Shown here piece after piece: positions 17,207 to 24,988 of a DNA stretch of 64,000 bases. The notes below the pieces were generated by a model. The model searched no databases and was not told the DNA's origin. It saw only the letters and a list, made by a program, of their open reading frames with translations. A program made the position numbers and the translations under genes. This DNA is from Glaciibacter superstes DSM 21135. Its GTDB lineage: Bacteria; Actinomycetota; Actinomycetes; Actinomycetales; Microbacteriaceae. Position 1 is the first letter of the stretch. Each line of letters opens with the position of its first letter. The DNA is taken from the NCBI RefSeq assembly GCF_000421145.1, contig NZ_ATWH01000001.1:248001-312000 (forward strand), given 5' to 3'.

Positions 17207-17571
17207 GGCATCCCGCCGGTCTGGTTCGCAACGTCGCGCGGCGGATGGCTGGAGACCAGGGGTGTGTCGACGCCGATCGGGCCCGCTTTGGCCGCACCAC
17301 CGGGGGAGCCGACCCCGGCAGCGCGTCCCGGCAGGGTCGCTTCAAAAAAGCGCGCGTTGTCCTCCGTGTACTCGGTCCATTCCGCTGGCACGTCATCCTG
17401 ATAGAAGATCGCCTGAACCGGGCACACCGGCTCGCAAGCTCCGCAGTCGATGCATTCATCCGGCTGGATATAGAGCGTCCGGGCGCCCTCATAAATGCAG
17501 TCGACGGGACACTCGTCCACGCAGGCGCGGTCCATCACGTCAACACAGGGTTCCGCAATCACATACGTCAT
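17203..17571 (-). CDS. fdxA: Seven-iron ferredoxin FdxA
   Basis: This 122-residue protein has N-terminal cysteines [21 protein letters not shown] and a second group [17 protein letters not shown]. This is the 3Fe-4S plus 4Fe-4S pattern of actinobacterial FdxA. The first ~75 residues form the ferredoxin fold. A Gly/Ala/Pro-rich tail of about 45 residues follows, longer than in many homologues. It is a cytosolic electron carrier, for example to cytochrome P450s or other reductases. Placement directly upstream of ctaD with coupled starts is unusual and hints at co-expression. The 184-base gap upstream separates it from the divergent esterase gene. Confidence 0.93.
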   Translation of the reverse strand: MTYVIAEPCVDVMDRACVDECPVDCIYEGARTLYIQPDECIDCGACEPVCPVQAIFYQDDVPAEWTEYTEDNARFFEATLPGRAAGVGSPGGAAKAGPIGVDTPLVSSHPPRDVANQTGGMP

Positions 17572-17755
17572 TGGTCTCCCTGGATGCGGTTTGGATGAAC
17601 GTGCACGGCTTTAACTGCAGACTAGTCCTTTTAATTCACCGACAACAGGAGACTGACGGTACGAAGCCGTTCTGAAGCCGGATTCGCCAGTAAGGCAACC
17701 GCGAACTATCCTCAACTCAGCCATACAGTTTTCCCGAACACCACCCGGAGCACCC

Positions 17756-18832
17756 GTGATCCCTGGCACCCGTCGACAGGGGCGTCGCGTGCGGCCTGTC
17801 CGCGTCGCGGCCATCGCCTGCGCCGCCGCCCTGGCGATCATTGCGCCCATCCTCCTGTCCGGCTTCCACACGGGGCTCCGTTCGGTCACGCCAGACGAAC
17901 CGGGCGCAGCCGAGAGCGAATTGGAGACCACCCAGATCGTTGGAATTCGCACGTTCACGCCACCGGCAGACATCCGTGTTGAAACGGATGCCGTCTACGG
18001 CACCAAAGAAGACGGCGCGATGCTGACGCTCGACATCTGCTCCCCGCCAGAGGCTCCCGCGTTGGCGGTCGATTCCGGCGCAGACGCCACGGTGTCGGTC
18101 ACGGCGGCCGAAGCCGCAGTGGCAGTCGAAGACGTCCTTCGCCCTGCCGTCGTCTCGATCCACGGCGGCAGCTGGGCGCGCGGAGACAAGGGCAACAGCG
18201 ACTGGCGCGGCGTCTGCGAGTGGTTCGCCAGCGAAGGATTTGTCGCCTTCTCTCTGAACTACCGATTGGTGCCGGACGCCATTTTCCCGGCAGCGATCGA
18301 CGATGTCTCACTGGCCGTTGAATGGATCCGAGACCCCGAGAACGCAGCGCGTTTCGGAATCGACCCCGACCGGATCGGCGCGTTCGGCGGCTCGGCCGGA
18401 GGCAACCTGGCCGCGCTTCTCGGCGCACGTGGCAGCGGGTCGCTGACCGAAGGAGCACGTGTGGCCGCCGTCGCCGAGTTGTCAGGACCTGTCGACCTGG
18501 AGTTCGATTCCCTCATTGCGGGGCAGGCATCACCCGGGCTACGAAAGATCGTGCTCGACTACCTCGGCTGTGCGAGCTTCGACGACTGCGCACAGGCGCA
18601 CGACGCCTCCCCGATCACCGCCCTCGACCCGACCGACCCGCCGGTGTTCATCGGCGCCTCGACGGAGGAGTTCATCCCGCTTGAACAGTCCTCCGGCTAC
18701 GCCGCGGCACTCGCCGAGCTCGGAATCCCTCACGAGCTCCAGGCCGTACCGGGTGTGCTGCACTCGATCGGCATCCTCGACGAAGGCATGCGCGCACAGG
18801 TCGCCGCCTTCCTGCACGCTCATCTCGGCTAA
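17756..18832 (+). CDS. Membrane-anchored or secreted alpha/beta hydrolase (esterase/lipase-like)
   Basis: This 358-residue protein starts at GTG with GGAG 6 bases upstream. An N-terminal hydrophobic segment (about 18-38) acts as signal anchor. The hydrolase core begins near residue 75 and shows the oxyanion-hole HGG (SIHGGSWARGD, about 141) and the nucleophile elbow FGGSAGG (about 207). A late His lies in VPGVLHSIG. This is the hormone-sensitive-lipase/acetylesterase type. The aspartate is probably near EEFIP. It is monocistronic. The substrate is unknown. Confidence 0.82.
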   Translation: MIPGTRRQGRRVRPVRVAAIACAAALAIIAPILLSGFHTGLRSVTPDEPGAAESELETTQIVGIRTFTPPADIRVETDAVYGTKEDGAMLTLDICSPPEAPALAVDSGADATVSVTAAEAAVAVEDVLRPAVVSIHGGSWARGDKGNSDWRGVCEWFASEGFVAFSLNYRLVPDAIFPAAIDDVSLAVEWIRDPENAARFGIDPDRIGAFGGSAGGNLAALLGARGSGSLTEGARVAAVAELSGPVDLEFDSLIAGQASPGLRKIVLDYLGCASFDDCAQAHDASPITALDPTDPPVFIGASTEEFIPLEQSSGYAAALAELGIPHELQAVPGVLHSIGILDEGMRAQVAAFLHAHLG

Positions 18833-18948
18833 CCGGCACCAGCTCGCTGCCCACCTGCGGCTACAAATAGGAAGAACCGTCGCCGGAGTGCCGAACGGAG
18901 GACGGATCGCGCTCTCACGCACGACTTTTCCTCCTTTCAGCACACTCC

Positions 18949-19800
18949 TCAGCCGAGGAAGGCCGCAGACGCCGCCACGAACCGGGCTGAGTCGTCGACC
19001 CACGGAAAGTGACCTGCTCCCGGTTGGATGACGAGTTCAGCGTTGGGGAACAACTCGGCGAACTGCGCCACCACAGTGGGAACCGAGTTGAGGTCGACCT
19101 CTCCGGCGATCACCAGCACCGGAGAGGTGAACTCGGCGAGCGCTGAGCGGGTCGCGTCGGGGTCGAACGCGCCGTCGGCGGCGAAGACGGATGCGCCGTC
19201 GGGGTTGCGATGACCGTCCTGAGCCGAGTGGTGGGCCTTCGCCGCAGCATCCCATCGCCCATAGAAGAACGGGTCGACGGCTGCCCAGTCGGCATCGCCG
19301 CCGATGCCGGCCACGATTCTTTCGAGCGCCGCCGACGCCGCCGGGTACCAGGATTCGGTCGACCGCTGCTTGGCAAGCGCGAGCCGGTCCTCTCCGGTGA
19401 CTGCGATTCCGACGGCCATGGTGCTTGGGGTGACCAGCACGAGCCTGCCGACCCGGTCGGGAAACCGGGCGGCATACAGCGTCGCCAGGTTCGCGCCCGC
19501 CGAGTGGGCGAGCAGGTCGATCGACTCAAGGCCGAGATGCAGGCGCAGCGCCTCGACATCGTCGACCAGCCGGTCGCAACGGTAGGAGCCGGCATCCGTC
19601 AGGTTCGCTGACTCGCCAGTGCCGCGGGTGTCGATCAGCACCAGCTGGCGGTGCTCTGACAGACCGCCGAGATCGCCGAGGTAGGCGGAGTCCTGGATCG
19701 GACCACCAGGTAGGCAGATCAGCGGGTTGCCGGATCCGTTGAGGTGGTACGCGAGCGTTGTTCCGTCAGGCGTGGTGAAAGTCGGCATGACGTCGATCAT
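18949..19800 (-). CDS. Alpha/beta hydrolase (proline iminopeptidase-like)
   Basis: This 283-residue cytosolic hydrolase has an oxyanion region LICLPGGP, the RGTGES motif typical of proline iminopeptidase-like hydrolases, the nucleophile elbow LAHSAGAN (Ser near 101), an acid in VIAGEVDLNS and the catalytic His in GAGHFPW. The first residue of the elbow is Ala rather than the common Gly. The function may be peptidase or esterase. It ends its own unit, 54 bases downstream of the iclR stop on the same strand, so it may be co-transcribed with the hut regulator. Confidence 0.82.
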   Translation of the reverse strand: MIDVMPTFTTPDGTTLAYHLNGSGNPLICLPGGPIQDSAYLGDLGGLSEHRQLVLIDTRGTGESANLTDAGSYRCDRLVDDVEALRLHLGLESIDLLAHSAGANLATLYAARFPDRVGRLVLVTPSTMAVGIAVTGEDRLALAKQRSTESWYPAASAALERIVAGIGGDADWAAVDPFFYGRWDAAAKAHHSAQDGHRNPDGASVFAADGAFDPDATRSALAEFTSPVLVIAGEVDLNSVPTVVAQFAELFPNAELVIQPGAGHFPWVDDSARFVAASAAFLG

Positions 19801-19854
19801 GCCACCACTCCGAACTCCCGCTCGTGTGCGCGACCCGGCACGAGCTGCCGTCGG

Positions 19855-20622
19855 TCAAGCGCGACCGCGGATGCGACGGGAGAGTTCCCGAGCGGTGCCG
19901 GCGATGCGCTCGGCGAGCGCTGCCCGGTCGGCGTCGGCCACGGTCTCGCGCGGGAAGGTGACCGCGATCCCCGCGGCAGGCCACCCGGCGTGGTCAAGCA
20001 CAGCGACGGCGACGGATGCCATCCCGGCGGTGATCTCGCCGTCTTCGACCGCAAACCCGTCCAACCGCACCTGCTCCAGCAGCCGGCGCAGTTCGGCGTA
20101 GCTCGACGGTCCCTGCCCGTCACGGGACTCGAAGGCGGCAGCGTTCGGGTACAGCGCACGCAGCTGCGCTGCGGGCAGCGCGGCAAGCATCGCGCGCCCG
20201 CTGGCGGTGAGGTGACTCGGCAACCGCACCCCGACATCCGTCACCAGCGACGGCCGCCTGGGCGCGCGCTCCTCAACGAGGTAGATCACGTCACGCCCGT
20301 GCAGCACAGCGAGGTGTGCGCTCTCGCCGAGGCGGTCGACCAGCGCGGCGACGAGCGGCCGACCGAGGTTCGACAGGGGCTGCTGACGCGAGAACCCGGT
20401 GCTGAGCTCGAACGCGGCGACGCCGAGACCGTAGCGGCGCATCTCGGGGATGTGCACCACAAATCCGCGCTCGACCAGCACGGCGAGCAGGTGGTAGACG
20501 CTCGATCGCGGGAGGCCGAGTGCCGTGGCGATGGCGGATGCCGGGGCCGGCCCACGCTGAGACGCGAGGTGCGACAGGATGCGCAGAGTGTTGTCGGCCG
20601 CCGGCACCTTCGACTGTGACAC
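19855..20622 (-). CDS. IclR-family transcriptional regulator, probable hut regulator
   Basis: This 255-residue protein has a winged helix (NTLRILSHLASQRGPAPASAIATALGLPRSSVYHLLAVL) and an IclR effector domain (PLVAALVDRLGESAHLAVLHGRDVIYLVEE, ASGRAMLAALP, SVAVAVLDHAGWPAAGIAVTFP). The start is GTG at 20622. An 18-bp palindromic site lies 35 bases upstream and recurs before hutH and hutU, with a weaker match before hutG. That makes this gene the likely autoregulated controller of histidine use. The ligand is probably histidine, urocanate or a later intermediate, by analogy with other hut regulators. Whether it represses or activates cannot be told. Confidence 0.85.
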   Translation of the reverse strand: MSQSKVPAADNTLRILSHLASQRGPAPASAIATALGLPRSSVYHLLAVLVERGFVVHIPEMRRYGLGVAAFELSTGFSRQQPLSNLGRPLVAALVDRLGESAHLAVLHGRDVIYLVEERAPRRPSLVTDVGVRLPSHLTASGRAMLAALPAAQLRALYPNAAAFESRDGQGPSSYAELRRLLEQVRLDGFAVEDGEITAGMASVAVAVLDHAGWPAAGIAVTFPRETVADADRAALAERIAGTARELSRRIRGRA

Positions 20623-20656
20623 GCGTACACTCCATCCCGCCGAGCATTCTCCGCTT

Positions 20657-20674
20657 CGTCTGCGATACCGGACA
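20657..20674 (-). promoter_or_regulatory. Candidate IclR operator upstream of iclR
   Basis: cgtctgcgataccggaca is an imperfect palindrome (GTCTG, 6 bases, CGGAC). The identical 18 bases occur at 21263-21280 before hutH, and the similarity continues about 20 bases on one side. It sits 35 bases upstream of the iclR GTG. Confidence 0.65.
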
Positions 20675-20904
20675 AGTCCGAGTCTACGGGCGCTACCGGT
20701 GCGCCGATGTTGGTTGAGGAAGTCCTGCGCGGCAGGAGAATCGCGGGTCCCCTTCGCGACCGCGATGCCAACAATCGGGGGGGCGCAACAATCGAGACAG
20801 CACGCGCCGCGACGGCGGCGAGCGCCTAGGTTGGGAGGGACACCGACATGCGCGGACTTCAGCGCTCACGACGACGGCGCCGGCGCAACACCCAGGAGAC
20901 CACA

Positions 20905-21237
20905 ATGGAAAAGACGTCCCTCACGGCATTGGCACGGCATGAACTGGAGATCGCGACCGGCCGGCCCAGCGGCCGCAGCGCCAAGACGGTCTACGGGGGC
21001 CATCAGCGAGTTTTGCGTCAGACCATTGTCGCCCTGCGCGCCGGCGAGAGTCTGGCCGAACACGACAATCCGGGCGAAGCAACCGTGCACGTGCTTCAGG
21101 GGAGAGTGCTTCTGTCTTCCGGGGATGACTCCTGGTCGGGCTGGATCGGCGATTTGCTGATCGTGCCACAGGCCGCGCACACGCTCGACGCGCTGGAAAA
21201 CTCGGTGATCCTGCTGACGGTGGCGAAAACCCCCTGA
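20905..21237 (+). CDS. Cupin-domain protein in the hut region
   Basis: This 110-residue single-domain cupin has LRAGESLAEHDNPGEATVHVLQGRVLL (cupin motif 1, with metal-ligand positions partly changed: His in EHD and VHV) and a second motif around DLLIVPQAAHTLDALENSVILLTV. Start: ATG at 20905 with CAGGAGA 5 bases upstream. Longer frames lack support. It lies between iclR (divergent) and hutH. Small cupins accompany many amino-acid catabolic loci, but its role is unknown. It may help as a formamide- or ligand-binding accessory protein, which is speculation. It has its own upstream region and only a 96-base gap to hutH. Confidence 0.75.
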   Translation: MEKTSLTALARHELEIATGRPSGRSAKTVYGGHQRVLRQTIVALRAGESLAEHDNPGEATVHVLQGRVLLSSGDDSWSGWIGDLLIVPQAAHTLDALENSVILLTVAKTP

Positions 21238-21262
21238 CGCAGCGCTTCCACGCGCAGCGCTT

Positions 21263-21280
21263 CGTCTGCGATACCGGACA
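21263..21280 (+). promoter_or_regulatory. Candidate IclR operator upstream of hutH
   Basis: The same 18 bases as the site upstream of iclR (cgtctgcgataccggaca). Its 3' edge is 54 bases from the ATG at 21334. The segment tgcaatcg lies 4-11 bases upstream of the ATG, and the identical 8 bases sit at the same distance upstream of hutU. They probably contain the -10 region. Confidence 0.65.
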
Positions 21281-21333
21281 GATCCGAGTCTCGGGGCGTT
21301 GCCGCCGCGTGCTGCGTGCGCTGCAATCGAGGT

Positions 21334-23016
21334 ATGGTCTCTCCCGAATCGCTTCACCCCGCACACTCGTCCGCTGAGGACACCTCGGTTTCGCCAAGCT
21401 CAACCAGCGGAGCTGCCGGCGGGGGCTCAACAGACAAGACCCCCGAAACTGGCACCGTCACCGGCACCGGCACCGGCACCGGCACCGTGACCGTCGGCGC
21501 CGGCCCGGTCTCGTTCGCCGACGTCGTCGCGGTTGCCAGGCATGATGCCCGCATCGAGCTCGACACCGATGCCATCGCCGGGGTCGACGCGACGCGCGGC
21601 ATCATCGACTCCCTCGCCAGCGACGTCGACCCGCACTACGGAATCTCCACCGGCTTCGGCGCCCTCGCCACCACCTTCATCACCGCCGACCGGCGCGCCC
21701 AACTGCAGGCCAGCCTGGTGCGATCGCACGCGGCCGGCAGCGGACAAGAGGTCGAGCGCGAGGTCGTGCGCGCCCTCATGCTGCTGCGACTCTCGACGCT
21801 GATGACCGGGCGCACCGGCATCCGTTCGCTCACCGCCCGCACCTACGCCGCGGTGCTGAACGCCGGCATCACGCCGGTCGTGCGCGAGTTCGGCTCGCTC
21901 GGCTGCTCCGGCGACCTGGCTCCCCTGGCGCATTGCGCGCTTGCCGTGATGGGAGAGGGCGAGGTGCGGGATGCCGCCGGCACATTCATGAACGCCGGTG
22001 ACGCCCTCAAGGCGGCCGGCATCGAGCCCGTTGTGCTCGCCGAGAAGGAGGGGCTCGCCCTCATCAACGGAACAGACGGCATGCTCGGGATGCTGGTGCT
22101 CGCCCTTGACGACCTCGCCACCCTGCTGGTGACGGCCGACATCTCCGCTGCCATGAGCGTTGAGGCCCTGCTCGGCACCGACGCCGTGTTCGCCGCCGAC
22201 CTTCAGGCGCTTCGGCCGCAGGCCGGCCAGGCAGATAGTGCGGCGAACCTGCGGGCGCTGCTCGACGGTTCCCCCATCGTCGCCAGCCATGCCGGCCCTG
22301 AAGACACCACCGTGCAGGACGCCTACTCCCTGCGCTGCTCACCGCAGGTGCACGGAGCCGCCAGGGACACCGCCACCCACGCCGCGCTCGTCGCCGGCCG
22401 CGAACTGGCCAGCGCCGTCGATAATCCGGTCGTCACCCCGGACGGCCGCGTCGAATCGAACGGCAACTTCCACGGCGCCCCGATCGCCTACGTGCTCGAC
22501 TTTCTCGCGATCGTGGCGGCGGATGTCGCCAGCATGAGCGAACGCCGCACCGATCGGCACCTCGACGTGGCCAGGAACAAGGGCCTCCCACCGTTCCTCG
22601 CCCACGAGGCCGGGGTCGATTCCGGCCTGATGATTGCGCAGTACACGGCCGCCGGAATCGTGTCAGAGCTGAAGCGTCTGGCCGTGCCGGCATCCGTCGA
22701 TTCGATTCCCTCGTCTGCCATGCAGGAGGACCACGTGTCGATGGGGTGGTCCGCGGCACGAAAGCTACGACGTTCAATCGACGGTCTCGGCCGCGTGCTC
22801 GCCATCGAGATCATGACAGCGGCACGCTCACTCGATCTGCGGGCGCCCCTGATTCCCGGACAGGCAACCGGCGCCGTGCGCGACCTGGTGCGCACCGTTG
22901 CCGATGGACCTGGCCATGACCGTTTTCTCTCGCCAGAGATCGAGGCGATCGTCACGCTGGTCGCGACGGGCGCGGTGACGGATGCTGCGGCATCCGTCAC
23001 CGGACCGCTTCACTGA
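21334..23016 (+). CDS. hutH: Histidine ammonia-lyase
   Basis: The enzyme eliminates ammonia from L-histidine to give urocanate, the first step of histidine use. The MIO cofactor tripeptide is Cys-Ser-Gly (GSLGCSGDLAPLAH, codons at 21904-21912) instead of the commoner Ala-Ser-Gly. As I recall it, the family pattern allows Cys there. Other active-site segments are present: YGISTGFG near 102, SLRCSPQVHG near 335 and the SIPSSAMQEDHVSMGW region near 465. I chose the ATG at 21334 because its distance to the operator and tgcaatcg matches hutU exactly. The product is 560 residues, about 50 longer than usual, because of an N-terminal Ser/Thr/Gly extension containing a TGTGTGTG run. A GTG at 21487 would give the usual length. 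Confidence 0.93.
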   Translation: MVSPESLHPAHSSAEDTSVSPSSTSGAAGGGSTDKTPETGTVTGTGTGTGTVTVGAGPVSFADVVAVARHDARIELDTDAIAGVDATRGIIDSLASDVDPHYGISTGFGALATTFITADRRAQLQASLVRSHAAGSGQEVEREVVRALMLLRLSTLMTGRTGIRSLTARTYAAVLNAGITPVVREFGSLGCSGDLAPLAHCALAVMGEGEVRDAAGTFMNAGDALKAAGIEPVVLAEKEGLALINGTDGMLGMLVLALDDLATLLVTADISAAMSVEALLGTDAVFAADLQALRPQAGQADSAANLRALLDGSPIVASHAGPEDTTVQDAYSLRCSPQVHGAARDTATHAALVAGRELASAVDNPVVTPDGRVESNGNFHGAPIAYVLDFLAIVAADVASMSERRTDRHLDVARNKGLPPFLAHEAGVDSGLMIAQYTAAGIVSELKRLAVPASVDSIPSSAMQEDHVSMGWSAARKLRRSIDGLGRVLAIEIMTAARSLDLRAPLIPGQATGAVRDLVRTVADGPGHDRFLSPEIEAIVTLVATGAVTDAAASVTGPLH

Positions 23017-23148
23017 CGGGCAATGGGCCGCATGGCACCGGGCTGGGAGTGCCCTGTGCGCCTCTGTTCGAGTGCTTGTGCGCCCGATTGCCGCATGCCA
23101 TACTGACCAAACGCTGACCCTGCTGAGCCGGCTATCCATAACCCGAAG

Positions 23149-24687
23149 ATGGATTGCGTAAACAGTATGTTTTCAAAGCCGAAAATAGATCATTTAGTGC
23201 ACCCTCGAGGTGAGAAGTCTCCGCGCAGAGTGGCGGCCCCGCTCTCGCTTGTGGTGGCGCTCGGACTCGTGTTCACGGGCGTTCCCTCCGCCGCCTTCGC
23301 TGACGAGGCGCCAGCGGACGGCACGTCGACCACTGACAACTCGACTCCCACCTCGGCTCCCACCGAGCCCCCTGCGGAAGCGACTGCCGACCCCCCTGCC
23401 GAGACTCCCCCCGCAGACGAACCGCCGCCGGCGGAGACCCCGGGGCCGACACCCACCGACCCACCGACCGAGCCGCCCGTCGAGCCGACCCCCACACCGA
23501 CGCCGACCCCTACCGATCCACCGGTCGACCCCACCGAACCACCCGTCGAGCCCACAGTCCCACCGGCCGAACCGACGGAGCCACCCGTCGTCCCGACGGA
23601 GCCACCCGTCGTCGCACCTCCAGCGGATCCCGCCCCTGTCACCGCCCCTGCACCACGGGGGAGCACCACACCCACCACGAGGCCGGCGATCGTGCAGGAG
23701 GCCGCAGCCATCGCAGCGGCCAGGTCCACTCTCGCGGCGGCCAAGACGGCATGGGATGACGCCAAGCGCGCCAACGCGACCCTCCAGGAGCAATACAATT
23801 CCGCGGATGCCCGCGCTGATCACCTGCATTCGCTCGCCGCTGATGCCGTCGTCGAAGCCGACGCGTCCAAGCGCATCGTCGGCTCCCTGGCGCGCACCCT
23901 GGCACAACAGAGCAATGGCACCGCGACCGTCGATGCACTCTTCGATAATCAGGCAGCAGACGATCTCCTCTCCCAGCTCGGAACACTCGACCAGCTCTCG
24001 CAACTGACGGGTGACGTCGCCTCCGTACGGGACAAAGCCGACGCCGACCAAGCCCGAGCCGAGGCCCTCCTCGCCCAGGAGCAAGACGCCATCGCGGTCG
24101 TGAACGGCATTCCGCTTGAGCAGTCACGGGTCGAGATGGAGGCGGCAAAGGTCGTCTACGACGCGGCCGCCGATCGCCTGGCCGAATTGCAGGCGGCATC
24201 CGCTGCTGCGGAGTCGGTCACCCCGATCTCGAATCTCCTCAACGCCGACACCGGTCAGCTCAGCGATCAGGGCTGGGCGAATCCGGTGGCCGGGGGGTCG
24301 ATCTCGGATGGATTCGGACCGAGGCCGAACCAGCCGATCGCCGGCGTCAATCCGTTCCACTATGCGACCGATATCGCCGCGCCGTGCGGGTCGGCCATCT
24401 ACGCCGCCACCGGCGGCGTGGTCGAGGCTGCCGCCCCTAATGGGTCGTACGGCAACTGGGTGCTCATCGACCACGGTGCCGGTGTCGAAACCGGCTACGC
24501 GCACATCGCCGACGGCGCCACTCTCGTTTCGGTCGGTGATGCCGTCGCGGCAGGACAGGTCATCGCCGGCGTCGGCAGCACCGGGGCATCCACCGGCTGC
24601 CACCTGCACTTCGAGGTGCGAATCGACGGTACTCGCGTCGACGCCGAGCCGTTCATGGCCCAGCGCGGCGTAGTCCTCGGCGGCTAG
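23149..24687 (+). CDS. Secreted M23-family peptidase with Pro-rich linker and coiled coil
   Basis: The product is 512 residues: signal peptide (hydrophobic 30-50, cleavage near AFA-DE), a Pro/Thr/Glu-rich low-complexity region (about 52-180) with repeated TEPPV units, an Ala-rich coiled coil (about 185-360), and a C-terminal LytM/M23 domain (about 380-512). Zinc ligands appear as HYATD (His and Asp), H in GYAHIA and HLHFE (HxH). This is the NlpD/RipA-partner type of peptidoglycan endopeptidase or activator, acting outside the membrane in cell division or wall remodelling. Its place between hutH and hutU is unexpected. It has no obvious ribosome site, and a start at the next Met (23167) is possible. 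Confidence 0.88.
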   Translation: MDCVNSMFSKPKIDHLVHPRGEKSPRRVAAPLSLVVALGLVFTGVPSAAFADEAPADGTSTTDNSTPTSAPTEPPAEATADPPAETPPADEPPPAETPGPTPTDPPTEPPVEPTPTPTPTPTDPPVDPTEPPVEPTVPPAEPTEPPVVPTEPPVVAPPADPAPVTAPAPRGSTTPTTRPAIVQEAAAIAAARSTLAAAKTAWDDAKRANATLQEQYNSADARADHLHSLAADAVVEADASKRIVGSLARTLAQQSNGTATVDALFDNQAADDLLSQLGTLDQLSQLTGDVASVRDKADADQARAEALLAQEQDAIAVVNGIPLEQSRVEMEAAKVVYDAAADRLAELQAASAAAESVTPISNLLNADTGQLSDQGWANPVAGGSISDGFGPRPNQPIAGVNPFHYATDIAAPCGSAIYAATGGVVEAAAPNGSYGNWVLIDHGAGVETGYAHIADGATLVSVGDAVAAGQVIAGVGSTGASTGCHLHFEVRIDGTRVDAEPFMAQRGVVLGG

Positions 24688-24738
24688 CTCCATCCACCGT
24701 CGCCGCGAAACTGCCTACCACTCGCATCCTGTTTGTGT

Positions 24739-24830
24739 GGCTAACTCAGGAGATCCCGCGCCGAGGTCAGCGTGACCCGCGTAATCATGCAGTGTCCCCA
24801 TCGCAGCGCACTGACTCTCCTGAGTTAGCC
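24739..24830. mobile_element. MITE-like element, copy 1 (15-bp perfect terminal inverted repeats)
   Basis: Ends ggctaactcaggaga and tctcctgagttagcc are perfect reverse complements. The 62-base interior has no coding capacity. A second copy with the same ends lies at 61296-61393. No target-site duplication is obvious. It could be a non-autonomous element or a REP-like palindrome. Confidence 0.7.
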
Positions 24831-24917
24831 CCCGGGAGACGGCGGAACCACCTCACCGAGAGAACAGGCACAACGGGGAACGGATGCCGTGGCGCGGGCG
24901 AGGCGACAGCATCCGCG

Positions 24918-24935
24918 CGTCTTGGATACCAGACA
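24918..24935 (+). promoter_or_regulatory. Candidate IclR operator upstream of hutU
   Basis: cgtcttggataccagaca matches the iclR/hutH site at 15 of 18 positions and keeps the GTCT-N-N-GATACC-N-GAC core. Its 3' edge is 54 bases from the hutU ATG, identical to hutH. Confidence 0.6.
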
Positions 24936-24988
24936 GTAGGCGGGAGAAGCAGGTTGCCCACGCCCGCGGGGTGGTGTGCAATCGCAGT

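Larger units (their letters stand above)
24688..24988. other. Intergenic region between the M23 gene and hutU
   Basis: This 301-base gap contains no gene. It holds a 92-bp inverted-repeat element (24739-24830), then the hutU control region with the IclR-type site (24918-24935) and the tgcaatcg box 4-11 bases before the hutU ATG. Confidence 0.6.

Noticed and set aside
21316..21333. GTG 21316 as hutH start
   Set aside because: It breaks the 54-base spacing shared with hutU and lacks a ribosome site; ATG 21334 fits the common promoter.
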